DNA from: Clostridium sp. MSJ-8 | Lineage (GTDB): Bacteria > Bacillota > Clostridia > Clostridiales > Clostridiaceae | Assembly: GCF_018918325.1 (NCBI RefSeq) | Contig: NZ_JAHLQH010000012.1 | Span: 1 to 64,000, forward strand | DNA: 64,000 nucleotides | Direction of reading: 5' to 3' | Part shown: piece after piece, positions 55,336 through 64,000 of the stretch | How the letters are laid out: every line of letters starts with the position of its first letter | Position numbering within the stretch: position 1 is the first letter of the stretch | Made by a program: the position numbers and the translations under genes | The notes under the pieces: generated by a model | What the model was told of the DNA's origin: nothing | The model's database searches: none | The model's input: only the letters and a program-made list of their open reading frames with translations

Positions 55336-56622
55336 ATGTTTATAGATAAAGTTAGAATATTAGCCAAGTCTGGTAAGGGTGGAGACGGTGCAGTTTCTTT
55401 CAGAAGAGAAAAATATGTTCCACTAGGAGGACCAGATGGTGGTGATGGTGGAAGAGGCGGAGACGTTATCTTCTATGTAGATACAGGAATTACAACTCTT
55501 TTAGATTTCAAGTATAAAAAGAAATTTAAAGCAGGTGATGGAGAGAATGGTGGTACTTCTAAGTGTTATGGTAGAGATGGAGAAGATTTACTTATCAAGG
55601 TACCATTAGGAACAATAATAAGAGAAGCAGAGAGTAATAAGATAGTTGCAGACCTTTCGCATAAAGATGATAGATTTACATTATTGAGAGGTGGAAAAGG
55701 TGGTAAGGGTAATTGTAAATTCTGTACACCTACTAGGCAAGCACCTCATTTCTCAGAACCAGGTATGCCAGGAGAAGAGATGGATGTAATATTAGAATTA
55801 AAATTATTAGCAGATGTAGGATTATTAGGATTTCCTAATGTAGGTAAGTCTACATTTTTATCAATGACTACAGCAGCTAAGCCAAAGATTGCCAATTATC
55901 ACTTTACAACACTTAAACCTAATTTAGGAGTTGTTGCACCTAATGGAACAGAACCATTTGTTATGGCTGATATTCCAGGTATAATAGAAGGAGCAGCAGA
56001 AGGTGTAGGATTAGGCTTAGAATTCTTGAAACATATCGAAAGAACTAGAATACTTATACATTTTGTTGATATATCTGGAGTAGAAGGAAGAGATCCGTAT
56101 GAAGACTTCTTGAAGATAAATGAAGAACTTAAGAAATATTCAGTTAAATTATGGGATAGACCTCAGATAGTAGTAGCTAACAAATGTGATATGTTATATG
56201 ATGAGAATGTGTTCTTAGATTTCAAGAAGAAGGTTAATGCATTAGGTTATGATAAAGTATTTAAAATGTCAGCAGCTACTAGAGAAGGAGTAGATGAAGT
56301 TATTAAGACTGCAGCAACTATGCTTCAAGATATACCTTTAACTGGTTTAATCATATCTGATGATGAGAGATATATACCAGAAGAGAAGAAGTTTACTTAT
56401 AATATAATGGTAGAAAAAGGTGCTGAGTTTAATACTTATATCATAACAGGTTCTTTTGTAGATAGATTATTAGAATCAGTTAATGTATATGATGCAGATT
56501 CATTAAGATATTTCCATAAAGTTCTTAACAATAAGGGAGTTCTAGCAGAGCTTAGAGAGATGGGAATTAAGAATGGAGATATGGTTAACCTTAATGATTT
56601 TGAATTCGAATATATGATGTAA
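55336..56622 (+). CDS. obg: GTPase Obg/CgtA
   Basis: A 428-residue ribosome-assembly GTPase. The Gly-rich Obg fold ([17 protein letters not shown], then [12 protein letters not shown]) takes residues 1-158. The G domain has [12 protein letters not shown] near 166, DIPGIIEGA and NKCD. A C-terminal OCT domain ends near FEFEYMM. Homologs start MFIDKV, and GGCGGAG lies just before the ATG at 55336, so an upstream in-frame extension from 55249 is rejected. It follows the L27 gene, its usual neighbour. Confidence 0.95.
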   Translation: MFIDKVRILAKSGKGGDGAVSFRREKYVPLGGPDGGDGGRGGDVIFYVDTGITTLLDFKYKKKFKAGDGENGGTSKCYGRDGEDLLIKVPLGTIIREAESNKIVADLSHKDDRFTLLRGGKGGKGNCKFCTPTRQAPHFSEPGMPGEEMDVILELKLLADVGLLGFPNVGKSTFLSMTTAAKPKIANYHFTTLKPNLGVVAPNGTEPFVMADIPGIIEGAAEGVGLGLEFLKHIERTRILIHFVDISGVEGRDPYEDFLKINEELKKYSVKLWDRPQIVVANKCDMLYDENVFLDFKKKVNALGYDKVFKMSAATREGVDEVIKTAATMLQDIPLTGLIISDDERYIPEEKKFTYNIMVEKGAEFNTYIITGSFVDRLLESVNVYDADSLRYFHKVLNNKGVLAELREMGIKNGDMVNLNDFEFEYMM

Positions 56623-56656
56623 TTTATATATAGTGAAAGGAGTGTGTAATTAACAC

Positions 56657-56959
56657 ATGATTACAGGAAAGCAGAGAGCTTACCTAAGAGGTTTAGCTCA
56701 AAACATAGATCCTATATTTCAAGTAGGTAAAAAAGGAATAGAGGATGCTTTTATAAAGCAAGTAGATGAAGCATTAGAGAAGAGAGAGCTTATCAAGATA
56801 AAAGTTTTAGAAAATAGTGGAATGGAAACTAGAGAAGCATCAGATATAATATGTGAAAGAGTTGGTGCAGAAGGGATTCAAGCTATAGGTAGTAAAATGG
56901 TTTTATACAGAAAATCTAAAAAGAATCCTAAGATAGAATTACCAAGAGGTAATAAATAA
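56657..56959 (+). CDS. yhbY: YhbY-type RNA-binding protein (CRM domain)
   Basis: A 100-residue protein with ITGKQRAYLRGLAQNIDPIFQVGKKGI and VGAEGIQAIGSKMVLYRKSKK, the CRS1-YhbY domain over its full length. It binds pre-50S particles. GAAAGGAGTG precedes the start. It lies between obg and nadD. Confidence 0.92.
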   Translation: MITGKQRAYLRGLAQNIDPIFQVGKKGIEDAFIKQVDEALEKRELIKIKVLENSGMETREASDIICERVGAEGIQAIGSKMVLYRKSKKNPKIELPRGNK

Positions 56960-56962
56960 TTT

Positions 56963-57565
56963 ATGGAGAGATTAGGAATCATAGGTGGTACTTTTGATCC
57001 TATTCATCTTGCACATGTATATATAGCAGAGGTGGCAAAGGCAGCATTAAACCTAGATAGAGTAATATTTATGGTGGCTGGTAGTCCACCTCATAAAACT
57101 AATAAGCAGATAAGTGATGCTGATGTTAGATATAAAATGACAGAGTTTGCAATAATGAATAAAGAAGGACTTGAAGTTTCTGATTATGAAATAAAAGAGC
57201 AAGGATTAAGTTATACTTATAAGACATTAGAGCATCTTAATAATTCTAATAGAGAATTATATTTTATAACAGGTGGAGATTGCTTGATGAATATAGAATC
57301 ATGGAGAAATGTACCTGAGATACTGTCTTTATGCCAGTTTGTAGTAGTAACTCGTCCTGGAGTAGACAATGATAAGCTTATTAAACAAAGGGATTATATA
57401 TCTTCTAAATATAATAGCAATATTGTTTTTTTAGAAGTTGATGGAATAGATATATCTTCAACCGAGATAAGAGAAAAAATATCAAAAGGTGAAGATGTTT
57501 CAAAATATTTAAATACAGAAGTACAAAAAATAATAGCAGATAATAATCTATATAAGGGGGAATAG
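56963..57565 (+). CDS. nadD: Nicotinate-nucleotide adenylyltransferase
   Basis: A 200-residue enzyme adenylating NaMN for NAD synthesis. GIIGGTFDPIHLAHVYIAE holds the nucleotide-binding HxxH-type motif, and FMVAGSPPHK follows. The C-terminal DISSTEIREKI is the ISSTxIR motif. It is three bases after yhbY and one codon before yqeK. Confidence 0.94.
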   Translation: MERLGIIGGTFDPIHLAHVYIAEVAKAALNLDRVIFMVAGSPPHKTNKQISDADVRYKMTEFAIMNKEGLEVSDYEIKEQGLSYTYKTLEHLNNSNRELYFITGGDCLMNIESWRNVPEILSLCQFVVVTRPGVDNDKLIKQRDYISSKYNSNIVFLEVDGIDISSTEIREKISKGEDVSKYLNTEVQKIIADNNLYKGE

Positions 57566-57567
57566 TT

Positions 57568-58134
57568 ATGGTATCTATAGAAGAAGCATATGATTATGTT
57601 AAGAGTTGCTTAACTGATAAGAGATATATACATACATTAGGAGTTATATCAGTTGCCAAGAAATTAGCAGTTAAGAATAATATTTCTGAAGAAAAGGCAG
57701 AGATTGCTGCGTTATGTCATGATATAGCAAAGTATGTTCCTGAAGAAGAAGCTCTTAAAATAATAAAAGACAATAATATAGAATTAACACAAGGTGAGAA
57801 AGCAACTAAGGAATTATGGCATAGTATAATAGGACCGATAGTAGCTAAAGAAAAATTAGGAATATCTGATGAAGAAATTCTAGATGCTATAAGATATCAT
57901 ACAACAGCTAAAGAAAACATGTCTGCCTTAGAGAAAATAATATATATAGCAGATGTTATAGAACCTTCTAGGGTATTTGAAGGGGTAGATACAATAAGAG
58001 AAGCTAGTTTAGAATCACTAGATAAGGGATTACTTGCTGCACTTAATTATAGTATAGAATATTTATTGTCAAAAGGATCTTATATAGATTTAAATTCTAT
58101 AAAGGCTAGAAATTATCTTATATTAAATAAATAA
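57568..58134 (+). CDS. yqeK: YqeK-type HD phosphohydrolase (symmetrical Ap4A hydrolase)
   Basis: A 188-residue HD protein. The metal ligands are H in KRYIHTLGVI, HD in AALCHDIAKYV, H in LWHSIIG and H in AIRYHTTA, and IYIADVIEPSR completes the set. YqeK enzymes split Ap4A to ADP. It is the usual neighbour of nadD. Confidence 0.92.
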   Translation: MVSIEEAYDYVKSCLTDKRYIHTLGVISVAKKLAVKNNISEEKAEIAALCHDIAKYVPEEEALKIIKDNNIELTQGEKATKELWHSIIGPIVAKEKLGISDEEILDAIRYHTTAKENMSALEKIIYIADVIEPSRVFEGVDTIREASLESLDKGLLAALNYSIEYLLSKGSYIDLNSIKARNYLILNK

Positions 58135-58169
58135 TTTAATATAAGAATAAAGGGATGGAGGCTTTAAAT

Positions 58170-59675
58170 ATGGACAGAAAAAGAAATGTAAATTCTAGAA
58201 GTGGAAATAGACAAAATCCTAGAAGAAGAGAGCCAGATTCTATTAGGAAAAAGAGAAAGAGAAGTCCAGAGAATATAGAAGATGTTAGAAGAAAAGATCC
58301 TAGAAAACATCAAAAAGAACATAGAAGAAGACCAGCATATATAGATGATGAAGTCTTCGAGAGAAGTGGCTTCAATGATATAGAGAATAAAAATTCAAGA
58401 GTAGTTAATAAGAAGTCTATAGACAAAGAAGATAGTAATATAAGCAATAAAGCTTCAAAGCATAATAAAAAACTAACATTTAAGAACATAAAGAGAGGTT
58501 TGCTGGTTTTAATTGGAATTATAATTATATATATAATTTATATATTTTTAAATTTTTTTAATAGTGTTAAAATAGATGATAGTTATGCAGCTACTAATCC
58601 ATCTAGAGGAGATTCTGTTAATATATTGTTACTTGGAACTGATATAGGTGATGTAAATCAATCAGATAATCAATCACTTAAACGAACAGATACAATTATG
58701 TTACTTAATTATAATCCTAGCAGTAAAAAAACTCAGGTTGTATCTATTCCTAGAGATACTCTAGTTCAAATGAATGGACAGAATATGAAGATAAATGCAG
58801 TGTTCCAAAATGGAGGAAATGCATCTATAAGTTCTGTTGTAGAAGATATGTTAGATATAACTGTTAATTACGTTATGGATATTGATTATGAAGCTTTTAG
58901 ACAATTTATAGATGCTATAGGTGGAATAGATATGGAGATAGAGAATACTATGGATTATGATGATGATGGACAGAATCTACATATACATTTTACAAAAGGA
59001 ACAACAGAACATTTAGATGGACAGAAAGCTGAAGAATTCTTTAGATGGAGAAAGAATAATGATGGAACAGGTTTTGCAACTGGGGATTTGGGAAGAATAG
59101 AAAACCAACATAAATTCTTGCAGAAGATTGTAGATAAGTGTAAGAGTCCTATTATACTATTTAAGGCTCCTAAGATATTTAATGCAGTGTCAACTAATAT
59201 GACTACTAATATGAAAGGTAGTAAGATGGTTAGGTATGGACTTGGAATTATGCGTAGTATGAAAAATGGCATAAATATGACTACAATATCAGGAACACCT
59301 CAGTATATAAATGGAATATCATATGTTGTTTATGACAAGTCAGCTAATGTAGATCTTATAAATTCATTAAATGGATCAGGATCAAGTAACGATGAAGAAT
59401 TATCTAGAAAAAAAGCAAGTGTGCTTATACTAAATTGTACTAATACAAGTGGATTAGCAGCCCAGACTAAAGCTAAGCTTGCAAGTGCTGGATTTGAGAA
59501 TATAGAAGTAAATAATGGAAGTGCACTTGATAAGTCCAAGGTTATGACGCAATATGATAATTTGAAGCAAGAGGTTATGGAGGTTTTACCAAAAGTAACT
59601 CAGAGTGAAGGAAAGTCTTCAGATTACCCTAGATATGATGTTGTTATTATGTTAGGTAAAGACTATATAGAATAA
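58170..59675 (+). CDS. LytR-CpsA-Psr (LCP) family cell-wall ligase
   Basis: A 501-residue membrane-anchored protein. A very basic cytoplasmic tail of about 105 residues precedes one membrane helix (LLVLIGIIIIYIIYIFLNFF). The LCP domain follows (NILLLGTD, RTDTIMLLNYNP, VSIPRDTLVQM, KINAVFQNGG, GGIDMEIENTMDYDDDGQNL). A C-terminal LytR_C domain covers the last 90 residues (SVLILNCTNTSGLAAQTKAKL). GGAGG lies 8 bases before ATG 58170; the ATG at 58155 precedes that site. LCP proteins transfer glycopolymers to peptidoglycan. Here rsfS does not follow it. Confidence 0.9.
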   Translation: MDRKRNVNSRSGNRQNPRRREPDSIRKKRKRSPENIEDVRRKDPRKHQKEHRRRPAYIDDEVFERSGFNDIENKNSRVVNKKSIDKEDSNISNKASKHNKKLTFKNIKRGLLVLIGIIIIYIIYIFLNFFNSVKIDDSYAATNPSRGDSVNILLLGTDIGDVNQSDNQSLKRTDTIMLLNYNPSSKKTQVVSIPRDTLVQMNGQNMKINAVFQNGGNASISSVVEDMLDITVNYVMDIDYEAFRQFIDAIGGIDMEIENTMDYDDDGQNLHIHFTKGTTEHLDGQKAEEFFRWRKNNDGTGFATGDLGRIENQHKFLQKIVDKCKSPIILFKAPKIFNAVSTNMTTNMKGSKMVRYGLGIMRSMKNGINMTTISGTPQYINGISYVVYDKSANVDLINSLNGSGSSNDEELSRKKASVLILNCTNTSGLAAQTKAKLASAGFENIEVNNGSALDKSKVMTQYDNLKQEVMEVLPKVTQSEGKSSDYPRYDVVIMLGKDYIE

Positions 59676-59692
59676 AAGAAAGTAGTATAATT

Positions 59693-60601
59693 ATGAGCAA
59701 GATAAAAGTAAAGATAGAAGAAAAAAATGATGGAATGGTAATAAGGCAATTCTTAAAAGAAGAAATGGGATTGTCAACTAGGTTAATAAGAAGTGCTTCA
59801 ATAGAGAAAAGAATTTTAGTCAATGATGAACCTGTTAGAATGAGGAAGGTTATAAAAGTAGGCGATGTAGTTGAAGTGGAATTAAGTAGGAATGAAAGTC
59901 AAAATATAACACCAGAGAATATACCAATAGATATCATATATGAAGATGAAGATATATTAGTTGTTAATAAGCCGCCTTTTATGGTGGTTCACCCTACTAA
60001 GAGCCATCAGAGTGGAACTTTAGCAAATGGAATATTATATTATTTTAGTGAAAGTAATCAAAATTGCATAGTAAGGCTAGTAAGTAGATTAGATATGAAT
60101 ACATCAGGACTTATAATTATAGCAAAAAATCAATTTGCTCATATGGCTCTATCAAAAGAGATGCAAAATAATAACTTAGAGAAGAGGTATATAGCTATAG
60201 TACATGGTCATATGGAAGAAGAACAAGGCACAATAGATGCCCCTATATATAAGCTAGATACAGAAGAAGATTCATTTAGAAGAGTAGTAGATGATAGAGG
60301 ACAGAGAAGTATAACGCATTATAAGGTAATAGAACGATTAAAAGAAGCTGATGTAGTTGAGTGCTTATTAGAGACAGGTAGAACTCATCAGATAAGAGTT
60401 CATTTAAGTCATTTAGGTCATCCTATATACGGTGATACTTTATATGGATATGGTGAAGAAGATGTAGAAAAAGAGTTTATAGATAGGCAGGCATTACATG
60501 CTTATAAACTTAAGTTTAATTCTCCTAGAACTAAAGTATTATTAGATTTAAAGGCAGATATACCAGAGGATATGCAGAAGTTGATATATAAACTAAAATA
60601 A
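59693..60601 (+). CDS. RluA-family pseudouridine synthase
   Basis: A 302-residue enzyme with an N-terminal S4-like domain (IRQFLKEEMGLSTRLIRSA) and the synthase core. NKPPFMVVHPTKSH and VSRLDMNTSGLIIIAKN near 138 hold the catalytic Asp in RLDxxTSG. ETGRTHQIRVHLSHLGHPIYGD is also conserved. The target uridine in rRNA or tRNA cannot be fixed. It is the last gene of the obg cluster and ends in a terminator. Confidence 0.9.
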   Translation: MSKIKVKIEEKNDGMVIRQFLKEEMGLSTRLIRSASIEKRILVNDEPVRMRKVIKVGDVVEVELSRNESQNITPENIPIDIIYEDEDILVVNKPPFMVVHPTKSHQSGTLANGILYYFSESNQNCIVRLVSRLDMNTSGLIIIAKNQFAHMALSKEMQNNNLEKRYIAIVHGHMEEEQGTIDAPIYKLDTEEDSFRRVVDDRGQRSITHYKVIERLKEADVVECLLETGRTHQIRVHLSHLGHPIYGDTLYGYGEEDVEKEFIDRQALHAYKLKFNSPRTKVLLDLKADIPEDMQKLIYKLK

Positions 60602-60630
60602 AAAACAGGATTTTTTAATCCTGTTTTTTT
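60601..60630 (+). terminator. Terminator after the pseudouridine synthase
   Basis: AAAAACAGGATT pairs with AATCCTGTTTTT with a T-rich loop and a T run, between convergent genes. Confidence 0.85.
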
Positions 60631-60653
60631 AATCTTTAAGAAATTATATTTTT

Positions 60654-61958
60654 TTATTTTCTAGATTCATTAAGGGCTTTAGATAGTTCTTGCATTTTTT
60701 TTGCACGCATAAGTCTTCGTTTTTTTCTTCGTCTGTTAACCATAATAACACGAAGAATAAATAGAAGAAATAAGGTTAATAAAATTCCTATTACCCATTT
60801 TGTCTTTGTTGAATTATTAGTTGTAGTAGCTTCAGAATTTGTATCTAAATTATAACTAGAACCAGCTACTATAGGAACTTCTGAATATTCTGTTCCGTCT
60901 ATATATACTGTACCTGTAGTTAATGTATCTCCACGTTTAAATGATCTGTTAGATAAATTCTTTGGTAAGTCATAAGTTATTTTTTTGTTATAAGAATCTT
61001 TATCATCATTTGGAGTTGTGTAATATACATCGGAACCTACAAGTAATGGTATTTTATCATTATTTAATGTAACAGAATCAAGTTCTTCACCCTCTTTATA
61101 TACAGAAGTACTTGAATAATTGTCGAAAACATAATTAAAGATATTTTTAACATCAGAATAAACTTTATCTATATTTTCACCATTTAAAAAAGCACCACAA
61201 TAGGTTGTACCATTTTTAGTACAAGCAATTACATTAGTAAAGTTTGCTGCAATTGTATAACCTTTTTTTGAAGCAAAAGAATATTCGTAATAATATTTTG
61301 ATTCAGGAAATAATATGTAGTTCTTGTTATTAAGCCAACGTTCAGTTCCATCAAGATTACTAGGTGACATCTTTAGAGACTTAGTTTGACAGATATCTAC
61401 GAATGTTTTGTTCTTCGAAGCTTCACACATTATTAAAGCTAAGTCATGTGCAGTAGTGTAGTGCTTTTCATCAGGTAAGCCACTTGGATTCATGAAGTTA
61501 GAATCATTAGCTCCTAATTCCTTAGCACGTTTATTCATAAGTTTGGCAAATTCTTCTCCACTTCCAGAAACATGTTCAGCAAGTGCTAGTGCACAATCAT
61601 TACCAGATAATAATATTAGTCCTGTAAGTAATTCTTTTACAGTAAAAATTTCCCCTTCTTTAAGGCCTATTGAAGAACCTTCAGCATAAGCAGGATTATG
61701 TCCTACTGTAACTTTTTCAGATAAATCACAATTTTCTATAACTATAAGTGCTGTTAAAATCTTAGTTGTAGAAGCAGGATATAACTTCTTATCTCCGTTT
61801 TTATCAAAAACTACTTGTTTAGTATCTGAGTTAATAAGTACAACACCTTCAGAATTAAGATCAGGTGGTGAATCTATTGCATATGCAATCTCAGTAATTG
61901 GACTAAACAAAGTGAATATAATAGCAAATAATAAACTTAAAAATCTAAACCGTTTCAT
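60654..61958 (-). CDS. D-alanyl-D-alanine carboxypeptidase (DacF-like PBP)
   Basis: A 434-residue penicillin-binding protein with a signal peptide ending near AYA-IDS. The catalytic SxxK is in YPASTTKILTAL near 63, and SGN is in LLSGNDCALAL near 122. The third motif reads FASKKGYTIAANF, with KKG where KTG is expected. A C-terminal membrane helix (WVIGILLTLFLLFILRVIMV) and a basic tail anchor it, where most relatives use an amphipathic helix. AGAGGT precedes the ATG at 61958. It trims peptidoglycan stem peptides, probably in growth or sporulation. Confidence 0.88.
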   Translation of the reverse strand: MKRFRFLSLLFAIIFTLFSPITEIAYAIDSPPDLNSEGVVLINSDTKQVVFDKNGDKKLYPASTTKILTALIVIENCDLSEKVTVGHNPAYAEGSSIGLKEGEIFTVKELLTGLILLSGNDCALALAEHVSGSGEEFAKLMNKRAKELGANDSNFMNPSGLPDEKHYTTAHDLALIMCEASKNKTFVDICQTKSLKMSPSNLDGTERWLNNKNYILFPESKYYYEYSFASKKGYTIAANFTNVIACTKNGTTYCGAFLNGENIDKVYSDVKNIFNYVFDNYSSTSVYKEGEELDSVTLNNDKIPLLVGSDVYYTTPNDDKDSYNKKITYDLPKNLSNRSFKRGDTLTTGTVYIDGTEYSEVPIVAGSSYNLDTNSEATTTNNSTKTKWVIGILLTLFLLFILRVIMVNRRRKKRRLMRAKKMQELSKALNESRK

Positions 61959-62125
61959 TTTAACCTCTTTCATTATAACTCTCAATTAACATAGTTTTAC
62001 TAATATATTATAGCAGATAATAACAATAAATCTAGAATATTTAATAAAAAGAGTAAAGAAATACTATTAAGTTTCTGTAAAAGTGGTAATACTTAAGAAT
62101 ATGAGAAGGATAAGGAGAGAATTAT

Positions 62126-62725
62126 ATGTGTAAGAAAAATTATAAGTTAATAGGAATTGGTATAGTTATAATTGTAATAATTTTGTATGTCATTATAGGT
62201 TATTTTAGCAATGGAAAAGATGAACTTATAAAAAATAATACTGATAGTATATATGAAGAAGAAGGTGACACAGAATTGCCACTAAAAGACAGTAAAATAG
62301 TAGTGGAAATAAAAGGAGAAGTTAATAAACCTAATGTATACTATCTAGAGGAAGGTTGTATAGTACAAGATTTAATAGATATGGCAGGGGGGATTACTGA
62401 TAAGGGAGATCTCCAGAATATTAATAGAGCACAAGAGCTATCCAACCATGAATGTATAGTGATTCCAAGCTATGAAGAGAATAATACAATTGCAGAAGGC
62501 GGGGAAACAATATCTTCAGCTGTAGGTAATAATGATAAGGTGAATATTAATACTGCAGATTCTACTGAACTTCAAACATTAACAGGAATAGGAGAGAGTA
62601 GAGCACAAGCTATAATAGATTATAGAGAAGAGAATGGAAGGTTTAAATCTATAGAAGAGATAAAAAATATAAGTGGAATAGGAGATAAGATGTTTGAGAA
62701 AATAAAAGAACACATTACTATTTAG
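62126..62725 (+). CDS. comEA: ComEA family DNA-binding protein
   Basis: A 199-residue protein. One N-terminal membrane helix (about 8-27) is followed by a SLBB domain (VVEIKGEVNKPNVYYLEEG, then DLIDMAGGITD). A C-terminal helix-hairpin-helix pair follows (VNINTADSTELQTLTGIG, then IIDYREENGRFKSIEEIKNISGIG). It binds incoming DNA at the surface in competent cells. AAGGAGAG precedes the start. No comEC or comEB follows it, so it stands apart from the usual operon. Confidence 0.88.
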   Translation: MCKKNYKLIGIGIVIIVIILYVIIGYFSNGKDELIKNNTDSIYEEEGDTELPLKDSKIVVEIKGEVNKPNVYYLEEGCIVQDLIDMAGGITDKGDLQNINRAQELSNHECIVIPSYEENNTIAEGGETISSAVGNNDKVNINTADSTELQTLTGIGESRAQAIIDYREENGRFKSIEEIKNISGIGDKMFEKIKEHITI

Positions 62726-62754
62726 TTTAAAAACATATGATTTAATGATATAAT
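62726..62754 (+). promoter_or_regulatory. Predicted promoter of the lipoprotein gene
   Basis: TTTAAA (62726-62731), 17 bases, TATAAT (62749-62754), directly after the comEA stop. Confidence 0.45.
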
Positions 62755-62808
62755 ATATCAGTATGAATAAAACTGATTAGAAATAGACGTAATATAAGGA
62801 GGAACACT

Positions 62809-63498
62809 ATGAAGAAGAGAATATTAACTAGTATAATAGCAGTTATGGTGTCGGCATCTCTTATTAGTTGTTCTGCTCTGCCAGGTAATAATAAGAAGAG
62901 TGAGAATACATCTACTGAAACAGTAGATAGATATGCCAAGCTAAAGGGAGAATGGGCAAAAGACACTACTAAGGCAGATTTCGATAAGAAATATAATGAG
63001 TTATTAAAAGCTATGGAGAAACAAACTGATGATTATGGTTTAAAATATGATAAGAAATCTAGTATTAATGATAAGGATAAAAGTAATACTATAACAGATT
63101 CTTATATAGTAGTGCTTCAAGATAAACCAGAAGAGAATAGACTAGAGAGTTTTTACTTTGGAGAGAAAGTATCTACAGGAGATAATATGACTGGTCAGAT
63201 ATACTTAAAGGCATCTCTTAAGTTTGATGGTAAGACAGCTCTTAAGAAAGAAAAATTCGATTTTGGTGATACATCTATAGCGAAATATTCTGAGATTTTT
63301 ACAGGAAAAAAAGATAGAGATTATTCTTCTATTAACAAGAAGATTATTGATATATTGAAGAGTGATTCAAAAGAAGGAGTTATAACTAGTAATCTTGATG
63401 GATTGTATGAAGAATTTACTATAACAAAGGATTATATTGCTTATACTCTTGAAACAAAAGAACTTACTTTTAAGACAAAAACAGAATTAAACAGTTAA
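62809..63498 (+). CDS. Lipoprotein of unknown function
   Basis: A 229-residue protein with a signal peptide MKKRILTSIIAVMVSASLIS followed by the lipobox cysteine and SALPGNNKKSE. The rest is a Lys/Asp-rich globular domain with no motif I recognise. AAGGAGG lies 8 bases before the start. It is followed by a terminator. Confidence 0.8.
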   Translation: MKKRILTSIIAVMVSASLISCSALPGNNKKSENTSTETVDRYAKLKGEWAKDTTKADFDKKYNELLKAMEKQTDDYGLKYDKKSSINDKDKSNTITDSYIVVLQDKPEENRLESFYFGEKVSTGDNMTGQIYLKASLKFDGKTALKKEKFDFGDTSIAKYSEIFTGKKDRDYSSINKKIIDILKSDSKEGVITSNLDGLYEEFTITKDYIAYTLETKELTFKTKTELNS

Positions 63499-63505
63499 AA
63501 GAAAA

Positions 63506-63533
63506 TCGTTTAATTATTAAACGAGGATTTTTT
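63506..63533 (+). terminator. Terminator after the lipoprotein gene
   Basis: CGTTTAA (63507-63513) pairs with TTAAACG (63517-63523); AAAATC and GATTTTTT extend it into a T run. Confidence 0.7.
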
Positions 63534-63612
63534 ATGCACTATATATTCTTTAAGAGGTAAAATCTAAAGAATAATAGTTGCTTATATATATTTTATCTAG
63601 GAGGAGAGTTTG

Positions 63613-63837
63613 ATGAAGAAGTTATTAGCAAACATAATTGATCAAATTATAGTGTTTGGGGTAGCAATATTACTTTTATTATTAGTTTCATTAGTAATGA
63701 AATTAATAGGATTTGAATTCCAAAAACCAATAGAAGCTTATATTGGTTCTGTAGCGATAGTTGCTATATTATACTATCCAATAGTAGAAGCAACAGCCCT
63801 TAAGACTACACTTGGAAAAAAATTATTAAATGTATAA
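63613..63837 (+). CDS. Short RDD-like membrane protein
   Basis: A 74-residue protein with two membrane helices (about 11-31 and 43-60). It opens KLLANIIDQIIVFG and ends ALKTTLGKKLLNV. This matches the first half of RDD family proteins, including the TLGKKLLxx loop, but the last helix of the family is absent. It may be a naturally short form or a truncation. GGAGGAGAG precedes the ATG; a TTG one codon upstream is unlikely. Confidence 0.7.
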   Translation: MKKLLANIIDQIIVFGVAILLLLLVSLVMKLIGFEFQKPIEAYIGSVAIVAILYYPIVEATALKTTLGKKLLNV

Positions 63838-63848
63838 ATTTATTTTCT

Positions 63849-63893
63849 AATCTTTAGGTGAGGAGTAATCTTCATCTAAGGATTAAAATTTTT
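63849..63893 (+). terminator. Probable terminator at the window end
   Basis: TAATCTTTAGGTGA pairs imperfectly with TCATCTAAGGATTA and is followed by AAAATTTTT. A further imperfect pair, ATGGCTAGAAA and TTTCTAGAAAAGCCAT, follows to about 63975. Confidence 0.55.
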
Positions 63894-64000
63894 AATGGCT
63901 AGAAAAATATAAAAGTTTTATAATCATAAGTGTTGATTTTTAGGACTTTAAGTTCTGATTTCTAGAAAAGCCATAAAAATTATATTGCCAAGACAGAATT

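Overview
This is a 64 kb stretch of a very AT-rich chromosome from a spore-forming, anaerobe-type Firmicute, almost certainly Clostridium sensu stricto. The evidence is the base composition, the strong AGGAGG-type ribosome binding sites, the class II T-boxes, a pyrophosphate-type phosphofructokinase, the Prp/L27 arrangement, and an obg-yhbY-nadD-yqeK-LCP cluster. I cannot fix the species. No tRNA, rRNA, CRISPR array or intact prophage is visible.

Layout. 0.1-7.7 kb: an ABC-F protein, then a TetR regulator, an MMPL exporter and a secreted helical partner, with twin operator-like palindromes at the exporter promoter. 8-15.5 kb: an Asn-rich/DUF4397 pair, a SufS-like enzyme, PPi-dependent Pfk, an MntP-like protein, BirA and a phosphodiester glycosidase. 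15.5-21.7 kb: two tandem paralogous anchored proteins, trmB, T-box-controlled argS and an AI-2E family protein. 21.9-24.3 kb: an accessory island with a phosphatase, what looks like a decayed toxin tail, a triple SUKH-3 immunity protein and an IS200/IS605-type end. 24.3-37 kb: feoAB with a small Cys-rich partner, a ComEC-type lipoprotein, an HprK/PEPCK-like kinase, an Lrp regulator, a PHP protein, CvfB, and a TrmB regulator with a group IV decarboxylase. 37.5-43.6 kb: a PspA-like/SPFH pair, trkA-trkH and an Rpn nuclease. 43.6-50.5 kb: trpEGDCFBA under a tryptophan T-box with one specifier and two antiterminator/terminator modules. 50.6-53.9 kb: a large TPR-GAF-GGDEF protein. 53.9-60.6 kb: L21 leader, rplU-prp-rpmA, obg, yhbY, nadD, yqeK, an LCP protein and a pseudouridine synthase. 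60.6-64 kb: a DacF-like carboxypeptidase, ComEA, a lipoprotein and a short RDD protein.

The least explained signal is a dispersed non-coding element. A core hairpin of exactly 71 bp occurs four times (near 7.9, 21.7, 30.4 and 37.2 kb). Each copy lies just 3' of a plus-strand gene in the same orientation. The stem shows compensatory changes and the loop is partly conserved. Three copies sit inside a longer imperfect inverted repeat. Other points worth a second look are the twin TGACTnnnAGTCA sites, an autoregulatory-type palindrome upstream of the TrmB regulator, a 9-bp hairpin between Shine-Dalgarno and start codon of the kinase gene, an unidentified structured leader upstream of trkA, and a penicillin-binding protein with KKG where KTG is expected.

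Starts were reassigned wherever the longest open frame begins inside or upstream of the ribosome binding site. All functional calls rest on motif recognition by eye; no database search was run.
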